Below, in pieces: positions 23,413 through 31,042 of a DNA stretch of 64,000 bases (its first letter is position 1; each line of letters starts with the position of its first letter). The notes under the pieces are model-generated. The model was not told the origin of the DNA, did not search any database, and worked only from the letters and a program-made list of their open reading frames with translations. The stretch comes from Lactococcus lactis. Lineage in GTDB: Bacteria > Bacillota > Bacilli > Lactobacillales > Streptococcaceae. Position numbers and translations under genes: made by a program. The DNA is taken from NCBI RefSeq assembly GCF_029023865.1, contig NZ_CP118969.1, positions 1,488,001-1,552,000 of the forward strand. The letters run 5' to 3'.

Positions 23413-24574
23413 AATTTTTATAATTAAAATCTTTCAACAAAATATTTAAAGGAGTATAAACCTTCTCTCGCTTATAATTCCTTGATAAATACTCATTGCT
23501 ATCAACAAGCTGTCTAATTGCTTTTTGAGTTGCTGTAATACTTCTTTGCCATGATTGAACACCTTCTTTATTTCCCATAGCTTCCGAAACCATTTTATTT
23601 TTTTTGAACTTTATTATTCTTCGTTCAAGCTCTCTTTGCCGCTTTTGTAGTGCTGCAACTTTATCATTTTCAGCTTTATCAAATAGTGGTTGATTATTTG
23701 TATTTACTCCAGGTATAAAAGGAATCCATGCATGACGACAGTTAACGCCACGATGACCACCTGCTTCTCCATAATCAGCTCTCCAATATGGATCATAAAT
23801 ACTTTTATATTCAGCATTATCAGGAACATTTTGCCTTAAATCCACTACATGCCCTTGAATAAGCGAACAAGCTAACCTTGAGCCCATATGGCTTGTAACT
23901 ACTACTGTATTTACTCCATATTCACTCATTCTTGAAGTTCTAAGCTCGTTGTAAGTATTTCCCATTGTAGACTTTAAAACAGTTCTGACATAGCGTTCAA
24001 TCGACCAAGTATGCCCTCCTTTATCAATAAAAGTTGATTTAATACCTTGTTGAGCCCATTGCCTAACAGTTCTTTCTAATGCTTCTTCAAAAGTAAAGAT
24101 TCCAGTATTAAAAGCAGCGGCTGTTTTATTAATGATGTCAGTATAAAGGCGAGATAATATTGAGCCATAACCATAATTAGTTGAAAGAAGTGTCTGATTA
24201 ACATAGTTATTCAAATCACCCCAAGCTTGGTTATAATAAGCTCTCATTATTTCATCAATATTGCTTGGTAAAGGTGTTAAATGAAGCCCTGAAGCAACTA
24301 AATTGTCAATATCTTCAATTGTTGAATTGCCTAAATCATTAAACATTTGCTTGATGTTCTTTTCCGATATTCCTGTTATTTTAGAAATCATTTCAGCAGT
24401 TTCAGAATTGAATAAATGAAGCTCTCTTAGCTTTTGGAGTTGCCAGTCAGCGATGTTACTTGAGCCGTCGTTTAATCTTTTGATTATTAGACGCAATATT
24501 TCGCCTTCTAGCGACTGATAAAGGCTAGACATGTTACTGCTCCACAAGTCTAATTGATAAGGTGTAACAGCCAA
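23411..24574 (-). CDS. Phage minor capsid (head) protein, A118/PF06152 type
   Basis: 387 residues. The C-terminal half holds NCRHAWIPFIPGV and DYGEAGGHRGVNC, conserved in minor capsid protein 2 of A118-like phages. It follows the portal gene by 14 bp, as usual. Likely a capsid-interior protein ejected with or aiding DNA entry. Ribosome site AGGGAGGTG. Confidence 0.82.
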   Translation of the reverse strand: MAVTPYQLDLWSSNMSSLYQSLEGEILRLIIKRLNDGSSNIADWQLQKLRELHLFNSETAEMISKITGISEKNIKQMFNDLGNSTIEDIDNLVASGLHLTPLPSNIDEIMRAYYNQAWGDLNNYVNQTLLSTNYGYGSILSRLYTDIINKTAAAFNTGIFTFEEALERTVRQWAQQGIKSTFIDKGGHTWSIERYVRTVLKSTMGNTYNELRTSRMSEYGVNTVVVTSHMGSRLACSLIQGHVVDLRQNVPDNAEYKSIYDPYWRADYGEAGGHRGVNCRHAWIPFIPGVNTNNQPLFDKAENDKVAALQKRQRELERRIIKFKKNKMVSEAMGNKEGVQSWQRSITATQKAIRQLVDSNEYLSRNYKREKVYTPLNILLKDFNYKN

Positions 24575-24588
24575 TTAAATCACCTCCC

Positions 24589-26094
24589 TTAATCAAATCC
24601 TGGAACATCACTTCCGCTATCAAGCTTATCTTCTTCAATCGTTTCGGTATCTAATCCTTCCGCTTCGTTTTGGATTTCTTTCATGATTGTATTTGCTTCA
24701 GCTTCAGTCACACCAAGCACTTTTTGAATGGCTCGTTTGCGAGATGTTAATTGCAAGGTAGTTAATTTCCCGTAGTAATCAGCTTTAGAATCTTGTGACT
24801 CAAAAACCCCATCATCAAAATCAATGTTAATGCCATATTCTTTAGGAGAACTAAATAATTCGTAAGAATCCGCAAGCTCAAAGATAGTAATTACTAATTC
24901 CTTCAAAGCTTCTTCAACAATCAAAACATTGTCCGAACGAGTTGAGAAAGTTTCAGAGTTTTCACTGATAATTTCAGTAGCTGTCTTCACGGTCTGTCCA
25001 TCAAATGAAAATGTTCCGGAGCTAAAACCAGTTTCAAGTTCTATAATTCTTAAAATGAAATTGATTGATGAAATGAACTCGCTGGACCTCAAAGAAGGGG
25101 CAAACTCATCAATAAACGGTTCATCTGAACGCATTCTTTGGAATACTCCAGTCTTAGAATCAAAGCGTTTAATTGGCATTCCTTCTTCGTTATATCGCAC
25201 TTTGAAAAAGTCATCTGATGCCAATATTTTGCGCCCTGCTTCTTCGATTTCCCTCATGAATTGGTCGTATTTGTCATTTATATCAAGTAGTTGACGCTTG
25301 GCATTGTCAATAATTCCAAGACTGAGAGGGCTAGAAACATCAATGTTGTTTTTCCCAGCGAGTTTGATATAAACAAAAATAGGACGAGTGAAATGTTCCA
25401 TATATACTTCATCTTGTAAGTTTTCATACTTAGCTAATGAATTAAGAGGTACTCTAATTCCGACTTCCTGTTCATTTTCAGAACGATATAGTTCGTTTCG
25501 AATGAAATAACTACCATTTTCCCACTCATGAAATTCTAACAAGGTATAACGAATATTTTTCTTACCTTCTGAGACTTGAGTGACGGTTGCAATTGCTGCT
25601 TCACTAATATCATTTGTATTAGATTCTAATGGATAAAAAGTATCAGCCCGGCAATAAGCAATTTTAATCGTCTTGTTTGCTTCATCATAATATGGACGAA
25701 GCACAAGACCACCAATTGCATAACCTGCTTCTAATTCTTCCCCGAAGTTCTTACGAAATTTATTGTTATTAAAAACTTCTTGTAAAAATCTGTCCGCATC
25801 TTTATTATCAATACTTATTGAACAACCATCGTTAAAAACAAGCTTTGCCAATTTGTGAGAAACAACTTTCGATACATTCAACGAATGGAAGTCTCTTTTT
25901 TCATAATTACCTTCGCTACTTAAATATCTGACTTCACCAAATTTATTTTTATAGATTTTTTTGTTTTCTTGGATGCGAAGATATTCAGCCGAATTAACTG
26001 AAATTTTCGGATGATCTGTAATATTATTTAATGACTCAACCATTCCTACCTTTGCGCCCCCTTTTCTTATCATATTTTTAAACCAATCAAACAC
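24589..26094 (-). CDS. Portal protein (A118-like)
   Basis: 501 residues beginning MFDWFKNMIRKGGAKVGM, with NVSKVVSHKLAKLVFND, ELEAGYAIGGLVLRPYYD and the late LETGFSSGTFSFDG, a set typical of SPP1/A118-type portal proteins. Twelve copies form the vertex through which DNA is packaged and released. Located between terminase and minor capsid genes. Confidence 0.88.
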   Translation of the reverse strand: MFDWFKNMIRKGGAKVGMVESLNNITDHPKISVNSAEYLRIQENKKIYKNKFGEVRYLSSEGNYEKRDFHSLNVSKVVSHKLAKLVFNDGCSISIDNKDADRFLQEVFNNNKFRKNFGEELEAGYAIGGLVLRPYYDEANKTIKIAYCRADTFYPLESNTNDISEAAIATVTQVSEGKKNIRYTLLEFHEWENGSYFIRNELYRSENEQEVGIRVPLNSLAKYENLQDEVYMEHFTRPIFVYIKLAGKNNIDVSSPLSLGIIDNAKRQLLDINDKYDQFMREIEEAGRKILASDDFFKVRYNEEGMPIKRFDSKTGVFQRMRSDEPFIDEFAPSLRSSEFISSINFILRIIELETGFSSGTFSFDGQTVKTATEIISENSETFSTRSDNVLIVEEALKELVITIFELADSYELFSSPKEYGINIDFDDGVFESQDSKADYYGKLTTLQLTSRKRAIQKVLGVTEAEANTIMKEIQNEAEGLDTETIEEDKLDSGSDVPGFD

Positions 26095-26104
26095 TGGCCA
26101 CCTC

Positions 26105-27397
26105 CTAAATTAAGTATTCTACAGTGAAATAATTGACCGCATAGCGTAATTCATCGCATGCATGGTTATTTTTATCTACTGGTAATCCGTTAGGAGTTCT
26201 TATATATAAACCTATTTCTTTTATTAAGTTATAGTGATCATATTTACCATCTAACGAATACAAAAAAAGAATCCCTTTTTCAAAAGCATTCTGTACTCTT
26301 TCGATACCAACTTCTATTTTTAAACCATTACTTGAAACTTTATCTCTGCTGTTGTTATTTGCTTTATCTGTTGAAATACCAATTAAATTAAGTTCTTCTC
26401 TTAAAGTCTTACAAGCAGGGTCAACAAAGAAATGGTTCCAATGTGGCATATCTTGCCATTTATCATAGCACCAAGATACAAACTGTTTTATCTCCTTGGC
26501 ATAAACCGACATTGCTTTAGTCTGCCCTGTATCTGTTCCACTGTGATAGTAATTCGCCATGCGGTACAAATAATATTGTCCTTCATGAAAGGTCACTACA
26601 TTGAACGCACAAGTCGTCGCATCGGCTTGACCACCATCGGCTGTGAAGAATGTTTCAATGACTCTGCCTTTAAGTTGGTTGGTCATATGTTTATCTTCAT
26701 CAAACATGGAATAAATAACACCTTCTGGCATTACCCGTTGTCCTAGCCAGTCACGCTTATAAAGATAATCTGATGTTTTAGATTGTTCTTCCCACATTTT
26801 TAAACGTTGACCAGTAAGAATAGGATTGTCAGTCGGTCTCCAATGTCTAAAGCGATAAGTGCCAGTCTTTTCAAACTGATTCAATAACTCAAGATTTGGA
26901 TGATTGGGAGCTGGTGGATTCTGTTCTCCAAGGTGAAACCTCAGCTTACTTGCTAGCGTCCGCCTAAAAGATTCGGCTATCACTTCTTTATTAAGCAGGT
27001 TAAACTCAAGAAAAGCAACAGTTCCAAATGACATCCCCGTAATAGAACCAACTGCATTTACTTTTCCTCCACCCTTATAATAAATGCGTTTTTCATTACC
27101 TTTACCGAAGTTTATCCATAAATGGTCTCCGTTTTCGTTATGACGAATTTCTGAGTTGTCAGCAAATATGTACATTAAACCAAATCCCTCACCGTCAATG
27201 AACATGCGGTAAGCTTGTTCTTGATTATAGGCAAGGACTAAATGGTCACGGTCAGGCGATTGCGCATAGATACGAGCCATTTTGAATATATCGCTGTTTG
27301 TCTTTCCTGAACGAATTGTTCCCTCGTTCATTTCAAACTCAATTCCAGTGATGTCAGCTTTGATGTTTTCCGCTTGCTTTGGGCTGAAAGAAATCAT
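26105..27397 (-). CDS. Terminase large subunit
   Basis: 430 residues. N-terminal ATPase with Walker A-like EGTIRSGKT (about 25-33) and Walker B-like GTVAFLEFN (around 128). C-terminal nuclease half with TADGGQADATTCAF and HFFVDPACKTLREEL. PBSX/Terminase_6 type motor that pumps and cuts phage DNA. Its ATG overlaps the small-subunit stop by 4 bp. Confidence 0.9.
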   Translation of the reverse strand: MISFSPKQAENIKADITGIEFEMNEGTIRSGKTNSDIFKMARIYAQSPDRDHLVLAYNQEQAYRMFIDGEGFGLMYIFADNSEIRHNENGDHLWINFGKGNEKRIYYKGGGKVNAVGSITGMSFGTVAFLEFNLLNKEVIAESFRRTLASKLRFHLGEQNPPAPNHPNLELLNQFEKTGTYRFRHWRPTDNPILTGQRLKMWEEQSKTSDYLYKRDWLGQRVMPEGVIYSMFDEDKHMTNQLKGRVIETFFTADGGQADATTCAFNVVTFHEGQYYLYRMANYYHSGTDTGQTKAMSVYAKEIKQFVSWCYDKWQDMPHWNHFFVDPACKTLREELNLIGISTDKANNNSRDKVSSNGLKIEVGIERVQNAFEKGILFLYSLDGKYDHYNLIKEIGLYIRTPNGLPVDKNNHACDELRYAVNYFTVEYLI

Positions 27398-27870
27398 AAT
27401 GAATCACCTTCATCTTTCTCAACAATTGGAACTTCAACCAACGCTTTAAGCAACTCATTATTTTTTATATTACCACTAAGTTTGTTTGCACTATCAGCGA
27501 GTATTTTAGCTTTAGCAACAGCAGCATCAGCTTGGGCTTCCAACAGTCTGTTTTGTTGTTTCTGATTAGTTTCAACTTTATTTCTCCACATATCAGCACG
27601 TCTGTTTTTAAGCCAAAATATTTGAGCTGTTGTATCTCCTTCAAGAGCATTTTTGAGCAAAGCGTTTTCTACTTCGTAATCAATAACTGCTTTCCCTTTT
27701 TTTAGGGCGTCAGAAATGTCAGGATGACTCTTTTTCCACTCATAAAGAGTAGGCCGCTTTATCCCTATATTTTTTGCAATTTGTTCATCAGTTAAGCCAT
27801 CTCTTGCCCAACCTTCGAGGAGTATCAAGCCTTCTGCGGTCAGCCACTCTTCATATTTACCTTTTGCCAC
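27394..27870 (-). CDS. Terminase small subunit
   Basis: 158 residues from GTG 27868-27870, giving (M)AKGKYEEWLTAEGLILLEG; the longer frame would include the tRNA-like element and lacks a ribosome site. Helix-turn-helix at GLTDEQIAKNIGIKRPTLYEWKK, then an oligomerisation region. Recognises the packaging site and hands DNA to the large subunit. Ribosome site AAGGAG at slightly long spacing. First structural gene of the late transcript. Confidence 0.85.
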   Translation of the reverse strand: MAKGKYEEWLTAEGLILLEGWARDGLTDEQIAKNIGIKRPTLYEWKKSHPDISDALKKGKAVIDYEVENALLKNALEGDTTAQIFWLKNRRADMWRNKVETNQKQQNRLLEAQADAAVAKAKILADSANKLSGNIKNNELLKALVEVPIVEKDEGDSL

Positions 27871-27935
27871 ATCGATTGATACTCCTTTCCAACAATAAAA
27901 GGCTGCCCAATGGACAACCTGTAATAAAATATAAT

Positions 27936-28013
27936 AGCAAGTAAGGGAGTCGAACCCTAACAAGCTTATGAAGCAAATTCAAACCGATACTTATGATATT
28001 TTGTGCTTTTGCC
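27936..28013 (-). other. tRNA-like T-arm element in the late mRNA leader
   Basis: A T-loop TTCGACT flanked by AGGG/CCCT, with GGCAA (28009-28013) able to pair with TTGCT (27936-27940) as an acceptor-like end, 78 nt in all; the middle does not form a clean cloverleaf. It lies between the predicted late promoter and the terminase gene, parallel to the element at 23313. Confidence 0.3.
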
Positions 28014-28030
28014 TTTTACTTCATAATACA

Positions 28031-28100
28031 AGTATAACAGCAAAAACAAGGGTCGAGGTGCCAATTTTGGGCAATTTCGATTCTTTTTTTGTCTATTTTG
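28031..28100 (-). promoter_or_regulatory. Probable late promoter region
   Basis: Extended -10 TGT-TATACT (28031-28039) has no recognisable -35 at 17 bp. Upstream lie a short palindrome TGCC-aatttt-GGCA (about 28060-28074) and two GACAAAA direct repeats (about 28090-28105), candidate activator sites. It reads into the terminase genes just after the ArpU-like gene, as expected for an activator-dependent late promoter. Confidence 0.45.
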
Positions 28101-28106
28101 TCCCTC

Positions 28107-28529
28107 TCAAATCAAGTGAATAACAAAAGAGTAGATGTCATTTCTAAATTTATAGTAAGCAGCTTTGGCTTTCTTCTGTGGAACTTCAAAGCCTTGGGCA
28201 TCCAATTCTTGCATTACTTGATACCAGTATCTGCCATTATATCCTTCACATTTTAGTCTTATTACCTCCTTTTCAACTTGAATCAAAGGTAGATACCAGA
28301 TGTCGATTTGTCTTATCAATTCTCTTAATCTGATTAATTCCTCATCATTTTCAAGCTTTTCTTGATTTATAACATGACTTTCAGGCTCCGAACCGCCAGA
28401 ATAAGCCGTACGAATACCTAAGTTATCTACTTTTTGCTTATAAAGATATCTGCTTTCAATTGATTTTATTCTGGCTTCAAGTCTGCCATTAACGTAATCT
28501 CCAATAATTCTATCTAACTTATCTGCCAT
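28107..28529 (-). CDS. ArpU/RinA-like late transcription regulator
   Basis: 140 residues, with the sigma-region-4-like end LIQVEKEVIRLKCEGYNGRYWYQVMQELDAQGF and a basic helical N-terminus. This is the DUF1492/ArpU family of phage late activators in lactic acid bacteria. Last gene of the early block, just before the late genes it probably switches on. Preceded by GGAG. Confidence 0.8.
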   Translation of the reverse strand: MADKLDRIIGDYVNGRLEARIKSIESRYLYKQKVDNLGIRTAYSGGSEPESHVINQEKLENDEELIRLRELIRQIDIWYLPLIQVEKEVIRLKCEGYNGRYWYQVMQELDAQGFEVPQKKAKAAYYKFRNDIYSFVIHLI

Positions 28530-28562
28530 TAATCAAATTCTCCTTTTGTGGTATAATTAAGT

Positions 28563-28604
28563 TAGAAAACTTCTTGCCGAAGCCCGTTCCCAGTGGGCTT
28601 TTTT
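28563..28604 (+). ncRNA. Predicted small RNA R1 (plus strand, opposite to the operon)
   Basis: Extended -10 TGG-TATAAT (28549-28557). RNA of about 42 nt: 5' hairpin AAGUU-agaa-AACUU, then the terminator AGCCC/GGGCU with T6. It sits between two minus-strand genes and reads against them. Same plan as R2-R4. Confidence 0.5.
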
Positions 28605-28606
28605 GT

Positions 28607-28780
28607 TTAATTAATTAATTTAAAATATAACGAGATTAGAAACGCAATCCCAAATAATATATTAAAGGTTGCAGTCCCAATACTTATTGGACTTCTTGGC
28701 TTTCCAATTGCGTAAGGTGTAATGAACATTCCAAGAATCAGGAATAGCACGTAGGCTAAAATAATTATATTTGCAATCAT
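28607..28780 (-). CDS. Small phage membrane protein (57 residues)
   Basis: ATG 28778-28780 overlaps the upstream stop as ATGA. The protein MIANIIILAYVLFLILGMF... has two membrane segments (about 3-22 and 36-55) separated by a short basic loop with KPRSP. Coupling and regular codons support it. Function unknown; could act with the 28777-29241 membrane protein. Confidence 0.7.
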   Translation of the reverse strand: MIANIIILAYVLFLILGMFITPYAIGKPRSPISIGTATFNILFGIAFLISLYFKLIN

Positions 28781-29241
28781 TTCTTTTCTCCTTTAATCCC
28801 TGCGTCAGTAACAATAAATGTATCGTTATCTCCCATATAGACTGAAATCTTATTTCCAGTTTTATTATCGGTTAAATCAACTTTACGACCAGACATTTTA
28901 TAAGAAAATGAACCTGTATATTCATAAAATACATCTCCCTTATAATCTTTAATAATGATAGTACGCTGTTGATTCATATCATATTCAATTTTGAGATTCT
29001 TCTTGGCCATGTTATATGACGATGAATTAGTATAATTATGATAATATGATGAACCGGATAGTCCAACTAAAGTTAACGCTACTAAAGCTACTAAAACAAA
29101 AACTCCATAAGCGACATTATTTTTTCTGTTTTCGCGTAATACTGAACCTAGAATAAACAATCCTAAACCTAGTAATACTCCGATTACCCAAATAATTGTC
29201 CAGATAATCCATGACGTTGGTGTTGGTGTGATATAAAACAT
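28777..29241 (-). CDS. Phage membrane protein with extracytoplasmic C-domain
   Basis: 154 residues: two membrane segments (about 10-32 and 43-63) and a beta-rich C-terminus (about 75-154) with DMNQQRTIIIKDYKGDVFYEY. Ribosome site GGAGGG. Its position at the end of the early operon suggests an accessory (lysogenic or exclusion) role, but no family is recognised. Confidence 0.65.
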   Translation of the reverse strand: MFYITPTPTSWIIWTIIWVIGVLLGLGLFILGSVLRENRKNNVAYGVFVLVALVALTLVGLSGSSYYHNYTNSSSYNMAKKNLKIEYDMNQQRTIIIKDYKGDVFYEYTGSFSYKMSGRKVDLTDNKTGNKISVYMGDNDTFIVTDAGIKGEKK

Positions 29242-29300
29242 TTTATTTTCCCTCCAGTTGAGTTTAGCGAGTTCCTAGCTCAGTATGATATAATTTGTTA

Positions 29301-29367
29301 GACCATAAAAATTATCCATGAAACATTGTTCTATTAAGCTCGAATTTGGTCAATTCGGGCATTTTTA
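29301..29367 (+). ncRNA. Predicted small RNA R2
   Basis: Extended -10 TGA-TATAAT (29286-29294). Ends in a 9-bp hairpin GCUCGAAUU-UGGUC-AAUUCGGGC followed by AUUUUUAUUUU. About 67 nt, no open frame with ribosome site. Tandem with R3, which has the same stem length and the same UGGUC loop. Confidence 0.5.
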
Positions 29368-29407
29368 TTTTGGAATAAATTATTGGTCTGTGTGCTATAA
29401 TGTTGAT

Positions 29408-29474
29408 GACCAAAAATAAAAATCGCAGTATTCTTCAGTATTTCGCTCAAGCTTGGTCAGCTTGGGCTTTTTTT
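29408..29474 (+). ncRNA. Predicted small RNA R3
   Basis: Extended -10 TGC-TATAAT (29393-29401). Ends in the 9-bp hairpin GCUCAAGCU-UGGUC-AGCUUGGGC with T7. The changes relative to R2 are compensatory within the stem, suggesting an old duplication with the structure kept. Last bases touch the 3' end of the minus-strand gene at 29479. Confidence 0.5.
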
Positions 29475-29478
29475 GCGT

Positions 29479-29970
29479 TCAATCCATATTGTCTTCAATA
29501 TATTTAATCCGACTACTACTTCCAGTTCTGAACGCATATATTTTACTTTTAGATGTTCCTTGATTACCAAAATAATCAAAAGTTGGATTACCTCGAATAT
29601 CATTATTCATATACCAACTAAAATCATTCGGAATTTTATCCTCAATCATGTAATGGAATTTCTCTATAAAATATTTTTGCCCTTCAATGGTTATCTTAGG
29701 AATATATTTTTGTACATTCTCTTTTGTTGTCGAAGATAATAACATTATTCCCATTTCAATTGAAAATGCTGTGGGGAAATTATAAAATTTACCTTTTTCA
29801 TCTATAGTTATCCTTCGATCTCTCATGAATTTCAAAAACATTATTTTGCTCATCTTAATATTATTAAGTTCCAATAATTCTATAAATTCTGAGTAAGAAA
29901 TCTCTTGATTGGATAAAATTATATTTTTCTTTTCAATAGGAACGTAGGTTATGCTTTCGATTCTATCCAC
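29479..29970 (-). CDS. Divergent KilAC-domain (antirepressor C-domain) protein
   Basis: 163 residues from GTG 29968-29970 (GAGGTGGAAA upstream); a TTG 12 nt earlier is possible. Residues about 22-105 follow the KilAC pattern of phage antirepressors: a helical start, FLKFMRDRRI---KGKFYNFPTAFSIEMGIM, then ITIEGQKYFIEKF. The N-terminal Bro/ORF6N half is missing and about 45 extra residues follow. Probably a DNA-binding regulator. It may stand in for the broken antirepressor at 39722. Confidence 0.6.
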   Translation of the reverse strand: MDRIESITYVPIEKKNIILSNQEISYSEFIELLELNNIKMSKIMFLKFMRDRRITIDEKGKFYNFPTAFSIEMGIMLLSSTTKENVQKYIPKITIEGQKYFIEKFHYMIEDKIPNDFSWYMNNDIRGNPTFDYFGNQGTSKSKIYAFRTGSSSRIKYIEDNMD

Positions 29971-29978
29971 TTTCCACC

Positions 29979-30020
29979 TCAATCCATATGTTTATCAAGC
30001 CATTTTTCAGCTTCTGTCAT
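29979..30020 (-). CDS. Tiny coupled ORF (13 residues)
   Basis: MTEAEKWLDKHMD. Its ATG overlaps the preceding stop as ATGA, and its end contains the GAGG ribosome site of the next gene. Either a translated micro-protein or a coupling device that carries ribosomes to the downstream start. Confidence 0.35.
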   Translation of the reverse strand: MTEAEKWLDKHMD

Positions 30021-30370
30021 TCTATTACTTTCTTTTCTAAAACTGTGTTATTTATTTTTTGTTCATCCTCGGAAATCAGCCAGTCTTTCAATTCTCTTGC
30101 TTCATCGATTGTTTCTTTGCCGAGACCTTCAAAAGCCATCCATTTATTATCATTCTTTTTTTCTACAAAATATTTTGTTTCACCCCCTAAAGTTTTACCT
30201 TTGACTATTCTATAAACTTCTTTATGCAAATTCTTGTAAATTTCATCAGTGTCATTGATATTTTGAATATCTTCAATTTTTTTAGCTACAAGTAAATCTA
30301 AAGCCAGCTTCATGAATGCGCCACCTATTAAAGCTACAAGCGTAAAAAATACATAATCTAGTAAATTCAT
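30017..30370 (-). CDS. Phage protein with N-terminal membrane anchor
   Basis: 117 residues: one membrane segment (about 3-28, DYVFFTLVALIGGAFMKLALDLL) and a charged cytoplasmic domain. ATG overlaps the preceding gene by 4 bp. Not recognised; accessory early gene. Confidence 0.6.
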   Translation of the reverse strand: MNLLDYVFFTLVALIGGAFMKLALDLLVAKKIEDIQNINDTDEIYKNLHKEVYRIVKGKTLGGETKYFVEKKNDNKWMAFEGLGKETIDEARELKDWLISEDEQKINNTVLEKKVIE

Positions 30371-30549
30371 TCATTTTCCTCCCCGAACACGTTCTCTGAC
30401 TCGTCAAGGTCTGAGCGGTTTAGTTTCCTATCATATACTTCAAGCCCTGAATTACTTGAAACCCACTCAATCTTTTCACATCGCTTGCACACTCGAATAT
30501 ATAGTGCATTTTCCCACTTATGCCCGAACAGCTTACACAAAAGTTTCAT
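30367..30549 (-). CDS. DUF1660 family phage protein (zinc-ribbon-like)
   Basis: 60 residues starting MKLLCKLFGHKWENA, the hallmark of DUF1660, with a later CKRCEK pair; C5, H10 and the CxxC could bind zinc. Common small early protein in lactococcal P335 phages. ATG overlaps the upstream stop by 4 bp. Confidence 0.75.
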   Translation of the reverse strand: MKLLCKLFGHKWENALYIRVCKRCEKIEWVSSNSGLEVYDRKLNRSDLDESENVFGEENE

Positions 30550-30785
30550 TTATATACTCCTAATCCTTTAATAATCTCATCAGCGCTCATACTAGCCCAA
30601 GGTTCTGGAATCTGTGGGTTTAATGAGTGTCTAATAACATCTATTTCACGCAGGTTATCAATTGCTTTTCTTAGAAGTTTCTTTCTTATACTTTCAGAAG
30701 CAAATAGACTACCAGCATGTATATTATTGGCTATACTTGTTATAAAGTCTAGCTCGTCAAACAGTTCACTTATTCTTGGATTCAT
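30546..30785 (-). CDS. Hypothetical phage protein, helical
   Basis: 79 residues, MNPRISELFDELDFITSI..., mostly helical, no motif recognised. GGGGAGGG upstream lies inside the tiny ORF that precedes it. Four-bp overlaps on both sides. Confidence 0.65.
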   Translation of the reverse strand: MNPRISELFDELDFITSIANNIHAGSLFASESIRKKLLRKAIDNLREIDVIRHSLNPQIPEPWASMSADEIIKGLGVYK

Positions 30786-30835
30786 TCAATCCCTCCCCAC
30801 CAGTCATTGACCAGCGATATTAGTTTGTCTGTCAT
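30782..30835 (-). CDS. Tiny coupled ORF (17 residues)
   Basis: MTDKLISLVNDWWGGIE. It is joined by ATG/TGA overlaps to the genes on both sides, and its own codons for WWGGIE contain the strong ribosome site of the next gene. Confidence 0.4.
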   Translation of the reverse strand: MTDKLISLVNDWWGGIE

Positions 30836-31026
30836 TCAATATATCCTCCTAAGTAGCTTGGTTCTTCATTTTCATCAATATCCATAACAGATATGGTAGT
30901 ATAATCTAATTTCATTTCACTAGCTCGTTTATTAGCTTTCTTTTCGGTTGAGAATACTCCGAAAAGTTCTATTGATGAACCCCAATTTTCATCACAGGTA
31001 TCTGCGGTTAAAACATATACTTTCAT
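30832..31026 (-). CDS. Small phage protein (64 residues)
   Basis: MKVYVLTADTCDENWGSSIELFGVFSTEKKANKRASEM...: a beta strand start, then a helix with KKAN; this resembles small phage proteins that report on a changing value (DUF7336-like). Family assignment is tentative. Ribosome site AAGGAA. Confidence 0.6.
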   Translation of the reverse strand: MKVYVLTADTCDENWGSSIELFGVFSTEKKANKRASEMKLDYTTISVMDIDENEEPSYLGGYIE

Positions 31027-31042
31027 TTTATTTTTCCTTATT

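Noticed and set aside
27394-27963. Terminase small subunit starting at 27963
   Set aside because: The extra N-terminus translates the T-arm element; (M)AKGKYEEWL from GTG 27870 is the family start.
28020-28105. A second integrase attachment site or CRISPR repeat
   Set aside because: Repeats are only 7 bp and lie at promoter distance; activator sites are more likely. No CRISPR array with regular spacers was seen anywhere in the window.
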